DNA from: Sphingomonas phyllosphaerae
Lineage (GTDB): Bacteria > Pseudomonadota > Alphaproteobacteria > Sphingomonadales > Sphingomonadaceae
Reading direction: 5' to 3'
NCBI RefSeq assembly: GCF_029623345.1
Contig: NZ_JAPYKH010000012.1
Location: 62,001-126,000, forward strand
Length of the DNA: 64,000 nt
Within the stretch, counting starts at the first letter, position 1. Every line of letters starts with the position of its first letter. Made by a program: the position numbers and the translations under genes. Shown here piece after piece: positions 47,605-56,005 of this stretch. The notes beneath the pieces are model-generated. The model saw nothing but the letters and a program-made list of their open reading frames with translations. It had not been told where the DNA came from and made no database searches.

Positions 47605-47673
47605 CCCCACCACGATCGCGATCAATCACATCTCGCTCGCCCCCGCGCGCGCGCTCCGCTACCCCCGCCGCAC

Positions 47674-49782
47674 ATGCGCAAGCTCCTGATTCCCGCCGCG
47701 ATCCCTGTCGCCTTTCTCGCCGCCACCCCGGCCGCAGCGCAGGACGCTCCGGCGGCAGCGCAGGACGCCCCCACCGCCGCCACCCCCGACGTGGTCGTCA
47801 CCGGCCGCGGGCTCGACGAGCGCGCCGGCGACCGCGCCTTCTCGATCGTCACGATCGATCAGGACCGGCTCCGCGCCAACGCCAGCGACCGGCTCGAGAG
47901 CGTGCTCGCCGACGTCGCCGGGCTGCAGCAGTTCCGCCGCTCCGACTCGCGCTCGGCCAACCCCACCAGCCAGGGGATCAGCCTGCGCGGCATCGGCGGC
48001 AATGCGTCGAGCCGCGCGCTGCTGCTGCTCGACGGCGTGCCGCAGACCGATCCGTTCGGCGGCTGGGTGCCGTTCCCGGCCTATGCCACCGACCGGCTCG
48101 GCCGCGTGCGCGTGACGCGCGGCGGTGGCAGCGGCTATCTCGGCGCGGGCGCGCTGGCGGGTACGGTCGAGCTGGAGAGCGCCGACCCGCGCCAGCTCGC
48201 CCCGGTGATGGCGTCGGTCGCTTACGGCAGCCGCGACTCCGTCGACGCCAATGCCTCGGCGACGCTGACGAGCGGGGCCGGCTTTGCCACGATTTCGGGC
48301 GCGTACCAGCGCGGCGACGGCTTCACCCCCACCGTGCGCGAGGACCGCGGCCCCGCCGACCGGCCGGCGCCCTATGAGCAGGCCTCGGGCGCGGTGCGCG
48401 GCGTGATCGCGCTGGCGCCCGCGATCGAGCTCCAGGCCAATGTGTCCGCCTTCACCGACACGCGCGAGCGCGGCACCGCCTTCACCGACAATCGCAGCGA
48501 GGGCGCCGACGCCAGCCTGCGCCTGGTCGGGCGCGGCAGCTGGGGCTTCACCGCGCTGGCCTATCTCCAGACGCGCGCCTTCGCGTCGCGCTTCGCCAGC
48601 GTCGACATCGCGCGCACCCGCGCCACCCAGACACTCGACCAATATAATACGCCTGCGACCGGCACCGGCGCGCGGCTCGAGATCGCGCCGCCGGTAGGCG
48701 AGGGGCGTGAGCTGCGGCTCGGCGCGGAGTGGCGCGACGTCAGCGGGCGGACGCAGGAGCTGTACACGTTCGTCAACGCCGCGCCGACGCGGCGCCGGGT
48801 CGCGGGCGGCGACCAGCGCACGCTCGGCGCCTTCGCCGACGCCAGTGCGACGCTCGGCACGCTGACGCTGACCGCGGGCGGGCGTGTCGACTGGTGGAAG
48901 ATCGACAACGGCTTCCTGCGCGAGACCCCGCTGGCGGCGGGCGCGGCGCTGAGCGACGCACGCTTCGCCGACCGCAGCGGCAGCGAGGCGACCGGTCGCG
49001 TCGGCGCGGCCTGGGCGCCGGTGAGCGCGGTGACGTTCCGCGCGGCGGGCTATCGCGGCTGGCGGCTGCCGACGCTCAACGAACTCTACCGACCGTTCCG
49101 CGTCGGCGCCGACGCCACCGCGGCCAATGCCGCGCTGTCGCCGGAGACGCTGACCGGCGTCGACGGCGGCGTCACGGTGACGCCGCTCGGCGGGGTGGCG
49201 CTGACCGCGACGGTCTTCTGGAACCGGCTCGACGACGCCATCGCCAACGTCACCGCGGGCACCGGGCCGGGGACCTTCCCCGGCGTCGGCTTCGTCGCGG
49301 GGGCGTATCGCGTGCGGCAGAATCTCGACTCGATCCGCTCGCGCGGGGTCGAGCTCGACGCGCGCTGGACGCTCGGCGCGGTGACTGCCTCAGGCTCGTG
49401 GAGCCATGTCGACCCGCGCGTGTCGGCGAGCGGCGCGGCCGCTGCGCTCGACGGGCTACGCCCGGCGCAGACGCCGCTCGACCAGCTCTCCGCGACGCTC
49501 GGCTGGCGGCGCGACCGGCTGGCGGCGTCGGCGACGCTGCGCCACGTCGCGCGCCAGTTCGAGGACGACCAGAATCTGCGCGCGCTGGCGCCGGCGACCA
49601 CGCTCGACGGTTACCTGGCGCTGCCGCTGACGCGGACGGTGGCGGTGGAAGCGCGCGCGGAGAATTTGTTCGACGCGCGCGTCGAGGCCGGGATCAGCGG
49701 CGCCGACGTGGTCGAGCGCGCCACCCCGCGGACGCTGTGGCTGGGGCTGCGCTTCCGGGGCGGGCGAGCGTCGCGTCTCTGA
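47674..49782 (+). CDS. TonB-dependent outer-membrane receptor
   Basis: A 702-residue receptor. The signal peptide (LLIPAAIPVAFLAATPAAAQ) is followed by a duplicated APAAAQDAP stretch, a likely TonB-box region (PDVVVTGRG) and a plug with ISLRGIGGNASSRALLLLDG, VPQTDPFGGWVPF and VTRGGGSGYLGAGALAGTVE. The barrel includes GYRGWRLPTLNELYRPFRVG, a motif of vitamin B12/siderophore-type receptors, and VEARAENLFDARVEAGISG near the C-terminus. The PQTDPFGGWV plug variant is seen in sphingomonad receptors of unknown ligand. Its position after the sulfate-activation operon may hint at a sulfur or metal ligand but is not proof. Confidence 0.88.
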   Translation: MRKLLIPAAIPVAFLAATPAAAQDAPAAAQDAPTAATPDVVVTGRGLDERAGDRAFSIVTIDQDRLRANASDRLESVLADVAGLQQFRRSDSRSANPTSQGISLRGIGGNASSRALLLLDGVPQTDPFGGWVPFPAYATDRLGRVRVTRGGGSGYLGAGALAGTVELESADPRQLAPVMASVAYGSRDSVDANASATLTSGAGFATISGAYQRGDGFTPTVREDRGPADRPAPYEQASGAVRGVIALAPAIELQANVSAFTDTRERGTAFTDNRSEGADASLRLVGRGSWGFTALAYLQTRAFASRFASVDIARTRATQTLDQYNTPATGTGARLEIAPPVGEGRELRLGAEWRDVSGRTQELYTFVNAAPTRRRVAGGDQRTLGAFADASATLGTLTLTAGGRVDWWKIDNGFLRETPLAAGAALSDARFADRSGSEATGRVGAAWAPVSAVTFRAAGYRGWRLPTLNELYRPFRVGADATAANAALSPETLTGVDGGVTVTPLGGVALTATVFWNRLDDAIANVTAGTGPGTFPGVGFVAGAYRVRQNLDSIRSRGVELDARWTLGAVTASGSWSHVDPRVSASGAAAALDGLRPAQTPLDQLSATLGWRRDRLAASATLRHVARQFEDDQNLRALAPATTLDGYLALPLTRTVAVEARAENLFDARVEAGISGADVVERATPRTLWLGLRFRGGRASRL

Positions 49783-49899
49783 AGGGAAGAGCGGCGATCG
49801 GAGACGGAGGTAAACCCCGTCGCCCCAAGGGGAACGTTGCAGAACCTTCGTCTCGCGGCGTCGCACGGGAAATCCTGAAAGCAGGGAAACGTCAGCCAT

Positions 49900-50008
49900 C
49901 AGCTTCCCTCCCCTTCAGGGGAGGGGACGGGGGTGGACCCTATCCGCGGACGCATCGCCTGAGGAAGCGCCCCACCCCGACCCTCCCCTGAAGGGGAGAG
50001 AGAGGCAG
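49900..50008. repeat. Paired CTCCCCTTCAGGGGAG stems in inverted orientation
   Basis: CCCTCCCCTTCAGGGGAGGG (about 49907-49926) and CCCTCCCCTGAAGGGGAG (about 49982-50000) are two hairpins, with GACGGGGGTGGA and CACCCCGACC facing each other so that the whole is itself an inverted repeat. It lies between the convergent receptor and Rieske genes. A different family from the CTCCCCGTGCCGGGGAG element. Confidence 0.8.
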
Positions 50009-50030
50009 CTTCACCCCTCCGACCGGAGCC

Positions 50031-50399
50031 TCACGCCGTCACGATCATCCCATCGCGCACCGACACCGGCCAAACCGCCAGCCGCGCCCCCACGCACGGT
50101 CCCGCGACGCAGATCCCGTCCTCCACGCCGAACAGCGCGCCGTGCCACGAACAGCGCACGTGCCCCGCGGCGAAATAATCGTCGAGCCGCTGCGCCAGCG
50201 GCAGCCCGGCGTGCGGGCAGCGATCGACATAGCCGAACACCGCCTCCCCGTGCCGCACCACGAAGCCGTGGAACCGCCCCGCGCGCAGCTGGAGCACGAA
50301 GTTGCGCGCGGCGCCGTCCGCGATTGCGGCCAGCGGCGCCAGCGTCACCCCCGGGGGCGTCGCCGCGACGCGCCCGCCCGCTGGCTCCCCCTCGCTCAC
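50031..50399 (-). CDS. Rieske 2Fe-2S domain protein
   Basis: A 122-residue soluble Rieske ferredoxin-like protein. Cluster ligands are [11 protein letters not shown] (Cys-x-His) and [10 protein letters not shown] (Cys-x2-His), separated by about 18 residues, as in assimilatory Rieske ferredoxins. I place the start at a GTG (50399) whose GTGA overlaps the hmgA stop; the open frame extends a further 39 bp into hmgA. Translational coupling with homogentisate dioxygenase suggests a role in tyrosine breakdown, perhaps as an electron carrier, but homogentisate dioxygenase itself needs none, so the link is unexplained. Confidence 0.85.
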   Translation of the reverse strand: MSEGEPAGGRVAATPPGVTLAPLAAIADGAARNFVLQLRAGRFHGFVVRHGEAVFGYVDRCPHAGLPLAQRLDDYFAAGHVRCSWHGALFGVEDGICVAGPCVGARLAVWPVSVRDGMIVTA

Positions 50400-51682
50400 G
50401 CGCGCGGCGGTACCTGCGCCTTGGGGAAGTCCTTCCACACCGCGTCATAGTCGAGCTGCGCGTGCGCCAGCGCGTGTGACGTCGGACGGTACGGCCAGCA
50501 GCTCTCCAGCATGAACGCCATCGTCCCCTCGATCTTGTGCGGCTTGAGCTCGGCCTCGGACGCACCGCGCCAGCTCGCCAGGTCCGGCCCGTGCCCCGCC
50601 ATCATATTGTGGAGCGACACGCCGCCGGGTCGGAAGCCCTCCGCCTTGGCGTCATAGGCGCCGGTGATCAGCCCCATCGCCTCGCTCATCACGTTGCGGT
50701 GAAACCATGGCGGGCGGAACGTGTCCTCCGCCACCATCCAGCGCGGCGGGAAGATCACGAAATCGGCGTTGGCCCGGCCGGGCACGTCGCTCGGGCTGGT
50801 GAGCAATGTGAAGATCGACGGATCCGGGTGGTCGAAGCTGACCGTGTTGATCGTCATGAAGCGCGCGAGGTCGTAGCGCCACGGCGCGAGGTTGCCGTGC
50901 CACGCCACCACGTCGAGCGGGCTGTGGTCGAGCGTGGTGCTCCAGAGCGTGCCGAGGAACTTCTGCACCACCTCGGTGGGGCGGTCCTCGTCTTCGAAGC
51001 GCGCCACGGGCGTCTCGAAGTCGCGTGGGTTGGCGAGCCCGTTGGCGCCGATCGGGCCGAGATCGGGCAGGCGGAACAGTGCGCCGTGGTTCTCCGCGAC
51101 ATAGCCGCTGGCGTGGCCGTCGGGCAGCGTCGCGCGGAACCGCACCCCGCGCGGCACCAGCGCGACCTGCCCGGGCGCGACGTCGATGCGGCCGAGCTCG
51201 GTGTCGAGCCGCAGCCGACCCGCCTGAGGAATGAAGAGGAGCTCGCCGTCCGAATCCATGAAGACGCGGTCGGTCATGTCGCGATTGGCGGCATAGACGT
51301 GGAGCGCGACCCCCTCGAGGTCGGCGGGATCGCGGTTGGCGAGCATCGTCACCATGCCGTCGATCAGGTCGGTCGGCGCGTCGGGCGCAGCGAGCGGATC
51401 CCAGCGCAGCCGGTTGGGGGCGAGCGGCGCGACGTCGGTGCCGGGGGCGAACAGCGGCGCGCCATGGTAGCGGCTGTAGGGCGGGTGTTCCGCGGTGGGT
51501 CGCAGCCGGTACAACCAGGAGCGGCGGTTCTCGTGGCGCGGCGCGGTGAAGGCGGTGCCGGAGAGCTGCTCGGCGTAGAGGCCGAAGGCGGGCTTCTGCG
51601 GCGAATTGCGCCCGATCGGCAGCGCGCCGGCTACCGCCTCGGTCGATACGTGGTTGCCGAAGCCGGGGATAAAGTCGCTCAT
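50396..51682 (-). CDS. hmgA: Homogentisate 1,2-dioxygenase
   Basis: Opens the ring of homogentisate to maleylacetoacetate in tyrosine/phenylalanine catabolism. A 428-residue Fe(II) enzyme with [54 protein letters not shown], the metal region [40 protein letters not shown] and [19 protein letters not shown]. Length and motif order are normal. It is preceded by hppD on the same strand, 252 bp away, with repeats in between, and followed by the overlapping Rieske gene. The later pathway genes (maiA, fahA) are not in the window. Confidence 0.96.
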   Translation of the reverse strand: MSDFIPGFGNHVSTEAVAGALPIGRNSPQKPAFGLYAEQLSGTAFTAPRHENRRSWLYRLRPTAEHPPYSRYHGAPLFAPGTDVAPLAPNRLRWDPLAAPDAPTDLIDGMVTMLANRDPADLEGVALHVYAANRDMTDRVFMDSDGELLFIPQAGRLRLDTELGRIDVAPGQVALVPRGVRFRATLPDGHASGYVAENHGALFRLPDLGPIGANGLANPRDFETPVARFEDEDRPTEVVQKFLGTLWSTTLDHSPLDVVAWHGNLAPWRYDLARFMTINTVSFDHPDPSIFTLLTSPSDVPGRANADFVIFPPRWMVAEDTFRPPWFHRNVMSEAMGLITGAYDAKAEGFRPGGVSLHNMMAGHGPDLASWRGASEAELKPHKIEGTMAFMLESCWPYRPTSHALAHAQLDYDAVWKDFPKAQVPPRA

Positions 51683-51779
51683 GCGCCGCTCCTGTGCTGG
51701 CCCGCTGGCGCGGGTCGTTCTCTCCGTCTCACGCTCGTGGCGTCATTTCGCGAGATCTGCGCCGCGCGGCTTGCCACCC

Positions 51780-51934
51780 GGCCGCGCCTCAGCACCACCC
51801 CGGCGGATGCCGGGGCGACCGGTAGGTGGGGCGGCGGTGCGCACAGGCCGTGCTCCTGCGCAGGCAGGAGCGCAGGATCACGCGCGTCGGCGCCTGCGGC
51901 CCTGGGTTCCTGCGTGCGCAGGAACACGGTCGCC
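51780..51934. repeat. Cluster of palindromic repeats in the hppD-hmgA gap
   Basis: CCCCGGCGGATGCCGGGG (about 51795-51812), GTGCTCCTGCGCAGGCAGGAGC (about 51850-51871) and TTCCTGCGTGCGCAGGAA (about 51907-51924) are three hairpins. The second and third face each other. The same CTCCTGCG...CGCAGGAG unit and adjoining GGCCCTGGG text occur inside dnaE2 at 375-440. Confidence 0.75.
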
Positions 51935-52999
51935 TCACGCATCGACCGTGATCACCCCGCGGCGGATCTGGTCGAGCTCGATCGACTCGTACAGCGCCTG
52001 AAAATTGCCGTTGCCGAAGCCCTGGTTGCCCTTGCGCTGGATGATCTCGAAGAAGATCGGCCCCACCATCGTCTCGGTGAAGATCTGGAGCAGCAGCCCT
52101 TCCTCGCCGACGTTGCCGTCGATCAGGATACGGTTCTTGCGCAGCCGTTCCAGATCCTCGCCATGGTCCGGCACGCGCTGGTCGACCAGCTCGTAATACG
52201 TCTCGATCGTGTCCTGCAGTCTCACCCCGCGCGCCCGCAGCCTCTCCACCGTGGCGTAGATATCGTCGGTGGTGAGCGCGAGATGCTGAATGCCCTCGCC
52301 GTTGTAATCGCGGATGAACTCCTCGATCTGGCTCTTGTCGTCCTGGCTCTCGTTGAGCGGGATGCGGATCGCGCGGTCGGGCGCGATCATCGCCTGGCTG
52401 AACAGCCCGGTCGCCTTGCCCTTGATGTCGAAATACTTCTGCTCCTCGAAGCCGAAGATTTGACCGTAGAACTCGGCCCAGACGCGCATCTGGCCGCGCC
52501 GGACGTTGTGCGTGAGGTGGTCGAGCAGGTCGAGCCCGACGTTGTTCTCGGCCATCGCCTCCGCCGCGCCGGGCACCTGGCCCCAATCGTCGTAGATTGA
52601 GCCCGCCGCGCCATGGTGGTCGACGAGGTAGAGCAGCGAGCCCCCGATCCCTTCCAGCGCGGGGAGTTCGTCGAGCGCCTGACCCGCCGGCGCTGGTTTC
52701 GCACCGCGCGCGATCGCGGCGTCGTAAGCGGCGCGCGCGTCCTGAACGCGGAACGCCATCGCGCTCGCCGACGGGCCGTGCGCGGCGCGGAAGTCCGCGG
52801 CATGGCCGCTCTGCTCGCGGTTGATCAGCAGGTTGATGCGGCCCTGCTGGTAGCGGGTGAGCGCGCGGGTGGGATGCGTCGCGGTGGCGACGAAGCCGAG
52901 CGCCTCGAACTGCGCCGCCAGCGCGTCCGCGTCGGGCGCGGTGAACTCGCAGAACTCGAAGCCGTCGAGCCCCATCGGATTGACGTCGATATGCTGCAT
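51935..52999 (-). CDS. hppD: 4-Hydroxyphenylpyruvate dioxygenase
   Basis: Converts 4-hydroxyphenylpyruvate to homogentisate, the substrate of the downstream hmgA. The 354-residue enzyme has two vicinal-oxygen-chelate halves. Iron ligands are the His in YLVDHHGAAGSIYDDWGQVP-type and IQHLALTTDDIYATVERLRA blocks and the Glu in VGPIFFEIIQRKGNQGFGNG. The C-terminal helix FQALYESIELDQIRRGVI gates the active site. Start ATG at 52999; a palindromic operator candidate lies 16 bp upstream. Confidence 0.96.
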   Translation of the reverse strand: MQHIDVNPMGLDGFEFCEFTAPDADALAAQFEALGFVATATHPTRALTRYQQGRINLLINREQSGHAADFRAAHGPSASAMAFRVQDARAAYDAAIARGAKPAPAGQALDELPALEGIGGSLLYLVDHHGAAGSIYDDWGQVPGAAEAMAENNVGLDLLDHLTHNVRRGQMRVWAEFYGQIFGFEEQKYFDIKGKATGLFSQAMIAPDRAIRIPLNESQDDKSQIEEFIRDYNGEGIQHLALTTDDIYATVERLRARGVRLQDTIETYYELVDQRVPDHGEDLERLRKNRILIDGNVGEEGLLLQIFTETMVGPIFFEIIQRKGNQGFGNGNFQALYESIELDQIRRGVITVDA

Positions 53000-53014
53000 G
53001 GTCGGTCTCGCAAT

Positions 53015-53035
53015 GGTATCGTATGAGACGATATC
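53015..53035. promoter_or_regulatory. Candidate operator palindrome upstream of hppD
   Basis: GGTATCGT-ATGAG-ACGATATC has 8-bp arms matching at 7 positions around a 5-nt spacer, 16 bp before the hppD ATG. Its A+T content stands out from the surrounding G+C. It is well placed for a repressor controlling hppD and hmgA. Which regulator binds is unknown; none is encoded nearby. Confidence 0.55.
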
Positions 53036-53086
53036 AGGTGAGACCAGGTGCGGTCAATGTCGGCGCGGCAATAGCGTGTTCACGCG

Positions 53087-53173
53087 TGCCCCGGCGAAGG
53101 CCGGGGCCGAGCCGGGTGACGTTGATGAGAGCCACCGCGGCCTCCCCACCTGGGCCCCGGCCTTCGCCGGGGA
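53087..53173. repeat. Inverted pair of CCCCGGC...GCCGGGG stems
   Basis: TGCCCCGGCGAAGGCCGGGGCC at 53087-53108 and GGGCCCCGGCCTTCGCCGGGGA at about 53151-53172 are inverted copies of each other, and each is also a hairpin, with about 43 bp between them. Structure typical of a paired REP-type unit. Confidence 0.8.
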
Positions 53174-53220
53174 ACGGAAAGGGAGATAACTCGACGCCAT
53201 CTCCCCCACGAAGCTCGCCT

Positions 53221-53313
53221 CATCCCGAGCTTGTCTCAGGTTCCAGGCCGCCGCACACCGCAGCGGTGCAGTGCCTTCGCATTAGTGGATCCTGACACGA
53301 AATAGGAATGACG
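53221..53313. repeat. Decayed inverted repeat of the CATCC...GGATCC type
   Basis: CATCCCGAGCTTGTCTCAGG and GGATCCTGACACGAAATAGG pair loosely. The arms resemble those of the better preserved element at 43208-43301 (GTCATCCTGG...; ...CAGGATGAC). Confidence 0.55.
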
Positions 53314-53449
53314 CGAGGGGGAGAGGCTGGCGCAGGGTACCTCTGTGCCGTGCCTCGATCCCATCGGTCGGCCTCTCTCCGCGCCCGCGAGGGAACGCCC
53401 GCCCGCGCGCCCTCGTTGCGCCTCCGGAATACCACCGCAGGGAGCATCG

Positions 53450-54547
53450 ATGGCCGCGCTGACCCGAACGCTACGCGCGTGGACGCGCGAGATGCCCGAC
53501 TGGCTGCTCGGCATTGCCTATGTTGCGGGAGCGGTGGCGCTGGCGCTAGTGGCGCACCGCGTGATCGTCTGGGTGGCGCGTCGCGCAACCCGCGCGCGCC
53601 CCGACAGCACCGCCGCGGTGTTCGTCGAGCGCGTGCGCAAGCTGCTGCGCTGGCTGCTGATCGCGATCGCGCTGGCGGCGGTGCAGCCGGCGCTCGATCT
53701 CAGCCGCGGCGCGGCGACGTCGTGGGCGCGGCTCTCCGCGCTGCTGGTGCCGGGGCTGATGGGCTGGTGCGCGATCGTCGCGATCGGGACGGTGATCGAC
53801 GTGATGATGCGGCGCGCCGACATCAGCGTGGAGGACAATCTGCGCGCGCGGCGGCGCCGCACCCGGCTCGGCATCCTGCGCCAGATCATCGTCTCGGTGG
53901 TGCTGCTGGTGACGATCTGCACGATGCTGATGACGATCCCCACCGTGCGCAGCCTGGGGGTGACGCTCGCGGCCTCGGCGGGTCTCGCCGGGCTCGCCGT
54001 GGGCGCGGCGGCGCAGCCCGCGCTCAAGAACCTGATCGCCGGATTCCAGATGATCTTCACCGAGCCGATCCGGATCGACGACGTGGTGATCATCGACGGC
54101 GAATGGGGACGGATCGAGGAAATCCGGCTGACCTATGTGGTCGTCAAGATCTGGGACGAGCGCCGGCTGGTGGTGCCCGTCTCCAAATTCCTCGAACAGA
54201 GCTTCCAGAACTGGACGCGCCAGTCGAGCGCGCTGCTCGGCAGCGTGTTCTGGTATCTCGACCCGACGGTGGACGTCGAGCGGCTGCGCGTGAAGCTGGG
54301 CGAGATCGTCACCAGCAACCCGCGCTGGGACAAGCGCTTCTGGAACCTGCAGGTGACCGACACCAAGCCCGACGGCTCGATCGAGCTGCGCGGGCTGATG
54401 ACCGCGCGCGACGCCGCCATCGCCTTCGACCTGCGCTGCGACGTGCGCGAGGCGCTGCTGGCGTTCATCCGTGCCGAAATGCCCGAGGCTTTGCTGCGGC
54501 GTCGGGTGATGGTGGAGGGCGGGGACGAGCGCACCACGGCGGGTTGA
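53450..54547 (+). CDS. Mechanosensitive ion channel family protein (MscS-like)
   Basis: A 365-residue protein with about four membrane helices (LLGIAYVAGAVALALVAHRV; LLIAIALAAVQPALDL; ALLVPGLMGWCAIVAIGTVI; IIVSVVLLVTICTMLMTIPT) followed by the MscS pore-lining helix and beta domain: SAGLAGLAVGAAAQPALKNL, IAGFQMIFTEPIRIDDVVII and DGEWGRIEEIRLTYVVVKIW. The Ala/Gly-rich pore helix and GxG-x-IEEI motif are diagnostic. It should release solutes on hypo-osmotic shock, a fitting neighbour for the trehalose operon. ATG 53450 has GGGAGC upstream; an open frame extends into repeat sequence before it. Confidence 0.9.
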   Translation: MAALTRTLRAWTREMPDWLLGIAYVAGAVALALVAHRVIVWVARRATRARPDSTAAVFVERVRKLLRWLLIAIALAAVQPALDLSRGAATSWARLSALLVPGLMGWCAIVAIGTVIDVMMRRADISVEDNLRARRRRTRLGILRQIIVSVVLLVTICTMLMTIPTVRSLGVTLAASAGLAGLAVGAAAQPALKNLIAGFQMIFTEPIRIDDVVIIDGEWGRIEEIRLTYVVVKIWDERRLVVPVSKFLEQSFQNWTRQSSALLGSVFWYLDPTVDVERLRVKLGEIVTSNPRWDKRFWNLQVTDTKPDGSIELRGLMTARDAAIAFDLRCDVREALLAFIRAEMPEALLRRRVMVEGGDERTTAG

Positions 54548-54562
54548 ACCGGGTTAGGCGCC

Positions 54563-55909
54563 TCAGCTCGGGTGGCGGGTTAGCGTGGCGCGCCGCGGTG
54601 CGGCCGTGGCCGGACCGGTCGCGGCGTCGAGCCGGAAACGCGCGAGCTGGCGGCCGAGATCGATGGCGCGCTCGGCTAGGCCGATGGAGGCCGCGTCGGT
54701 CTCCTGCGCCATCGTGGCATTGTCCTGCGTCATCCGGCTCATCTCGCTTACCGCGGCATTGACCTGGCCGAGCCCCGCCGCCTGTTTGCGCCCGCTGTCG
54801 GCGACCCGCGCGACCAGCGCGCGCGCGTCGTCCACGCGCGCCAGGATATGGCGCAGCGCGGCGTCGGTCTCGCCGACCAGCCGTACGCCAGTGGCGATCT
54901 CGCCCCCGACCGCGCCGACACGCGCCTTTACCTGGCGCGCCGCCTCGGCGGAACGCTGCGCCAGCGCGCGCACCTCCTGCGCCACCACCGCGAACCCGCG
55001 CCCCGCCTCTCCCGCGCGCGCCGCCTCGACGCCGGCGTTGAGCGCGAGCAGGTTGGTCTGGAAGGCGATGCCGTCGATCAGCGCGATGATGTCGCCAATC
55101 TCGGCGCCGCTGCGCTCGATCCCGTGCATCGCCGCGATCGCGCGCAGCGCCACGTCGCCGCTCGCCGCGGCGGCCGCGCTCGCCTCGGCGGCGAGTTGGT
55201 CGGCACGCGCGCCGTCATCGGCGGCGGCGGCGACGTCGCGGGTGAGTTCCTCGAGCGCGGCGGCGCTCTGCTCCAGCGCCGCGGCCTGACGCTCGGTGCG
55301 TTCGGCCAGCGCCGCGGCGCCCGCGCGGATCGCCCTTGTGTCCGCGTCGATCGCGCCGGCGCGATCGCGCACCGCCGCGACGATTGCGCGCAGATCGATC
55401 AGCACCTGATTATAAGCGGCCCGCACCGGCTCGTACCGCTCGTTGAGCGCGGTCGCGATCGGCTGGCTGAGGTCACCGCCGGCCAGCCGTGCGAGCCCGC
55501 CCGTGAGTGCACCGATCAGCGCGTCGATCTCGCTGATGTCGATGCAGGTCACGATCATCGCGGGGCGGCCGTGGCGCTGCGCCACGAACAGCGAGACGAG
55601 GCCGGGGAATTGCGTGCCGTCCCGGCGGAGCCCGCGGAACGGCATGCGCGCGACGCCGGATCGCTTCGCCTCTCTCATGAGCGCGTCGACGGCGGCCCGT
55701 GTCGGCACGCCATTGTCCTGCAACTCCGGGGCGGTCAGCCCCAGCGGCTGGCCGATGAATTCCTCGCGGGTGCGACCGAACAGGCGGAGCGTGGCCGGAT
55801 TGCAATCGGCGTAACGGCCGTCCTGCACGATGTAGATCGCCTCGGGCGAGGCGTCGAAATAAAGTTCGGCGGTCGACCGGCGACGGCGTCCCAGGATCCA
55901 TGTGCGCAC
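54563..55909 (-). CDS. Soluble PAS-domain methyl-accepting chemotaxis protein
   Basis: A receptor of about 448 residues without membrane segments. A PAS domain ([40 protein letters not shown], ending [12 protein letters not shown]) spans about 10-130; a linker with [20 protein letters not shown] follows, then the signalling hairpin with the tip [20 protein letters not shown] and [20 protein letters not shown]. It should sense an intracellular cue such as redox state. The start is uncertain: the GTG at 55909 has GGGGGGAG about 11 nt upstream, while the frame is open to 55969. The methylation helices are more Ala-rich than in the other two receptors. Confidence 0.85.
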   Translation of the reverse strand: MRTWILGRRRRSTAELYFDASPEAIYIVQDGRYADCNPATLRLFGRTREEFIGQPLGLTAPELQDNGVPTRAAVDALMREAKRSGVARMPFRGLRRDGTQFPGLVSLFVAQRHGRPAMIVTCIDISEIDALIGALTGGLARLAGGDLSQPIATALNERYEPVRAAYNQVLIDLRAIVAAVRDRAGAIDADTRAIRAGAAALAERTERQAAALEQSAAALEELTRDVAAAADDGARADQLAAEASAAAAASGDVALRAIAAMHGIERSGAEIGDIIALIDGIAFQTNLLALNAGVEAARAGEAGRGFAVVAQEVRALAQRSAEAARQVKARVGAVGGEIATGVRLVGETDAALRHILARVDDARALVARVADSGRKQAAGLGQVNAAVSEMSRMTQDNATMAQETDAASIGLAERAIDLGRQLARFRLDAATGPATAAPRRATLTRHPS

Positions 55910-56005
55910 TTCAATAACGTCTCCCCCCGTTCTCCCTTTACTATCCCAGCGCAGGGCCGCGCGGTGCAACGGCGCGTCTGACCCGGGGTGGGGAACGCCG
56001 ACGCG

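Larger units (their letters stand above)
53000..53449. other. Intergenic region hppD / mscS-like
   Basis: This 450-bp gap between divergent genes contains an operator-like palindrome next to hppD and two repeat elements (53087-53173 and 53221-53313). An open plus-strand frame covers the last 100 bp but is repeat sequence continuing into the channel gene. No additional gene is supported. Confidence 0.55.
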
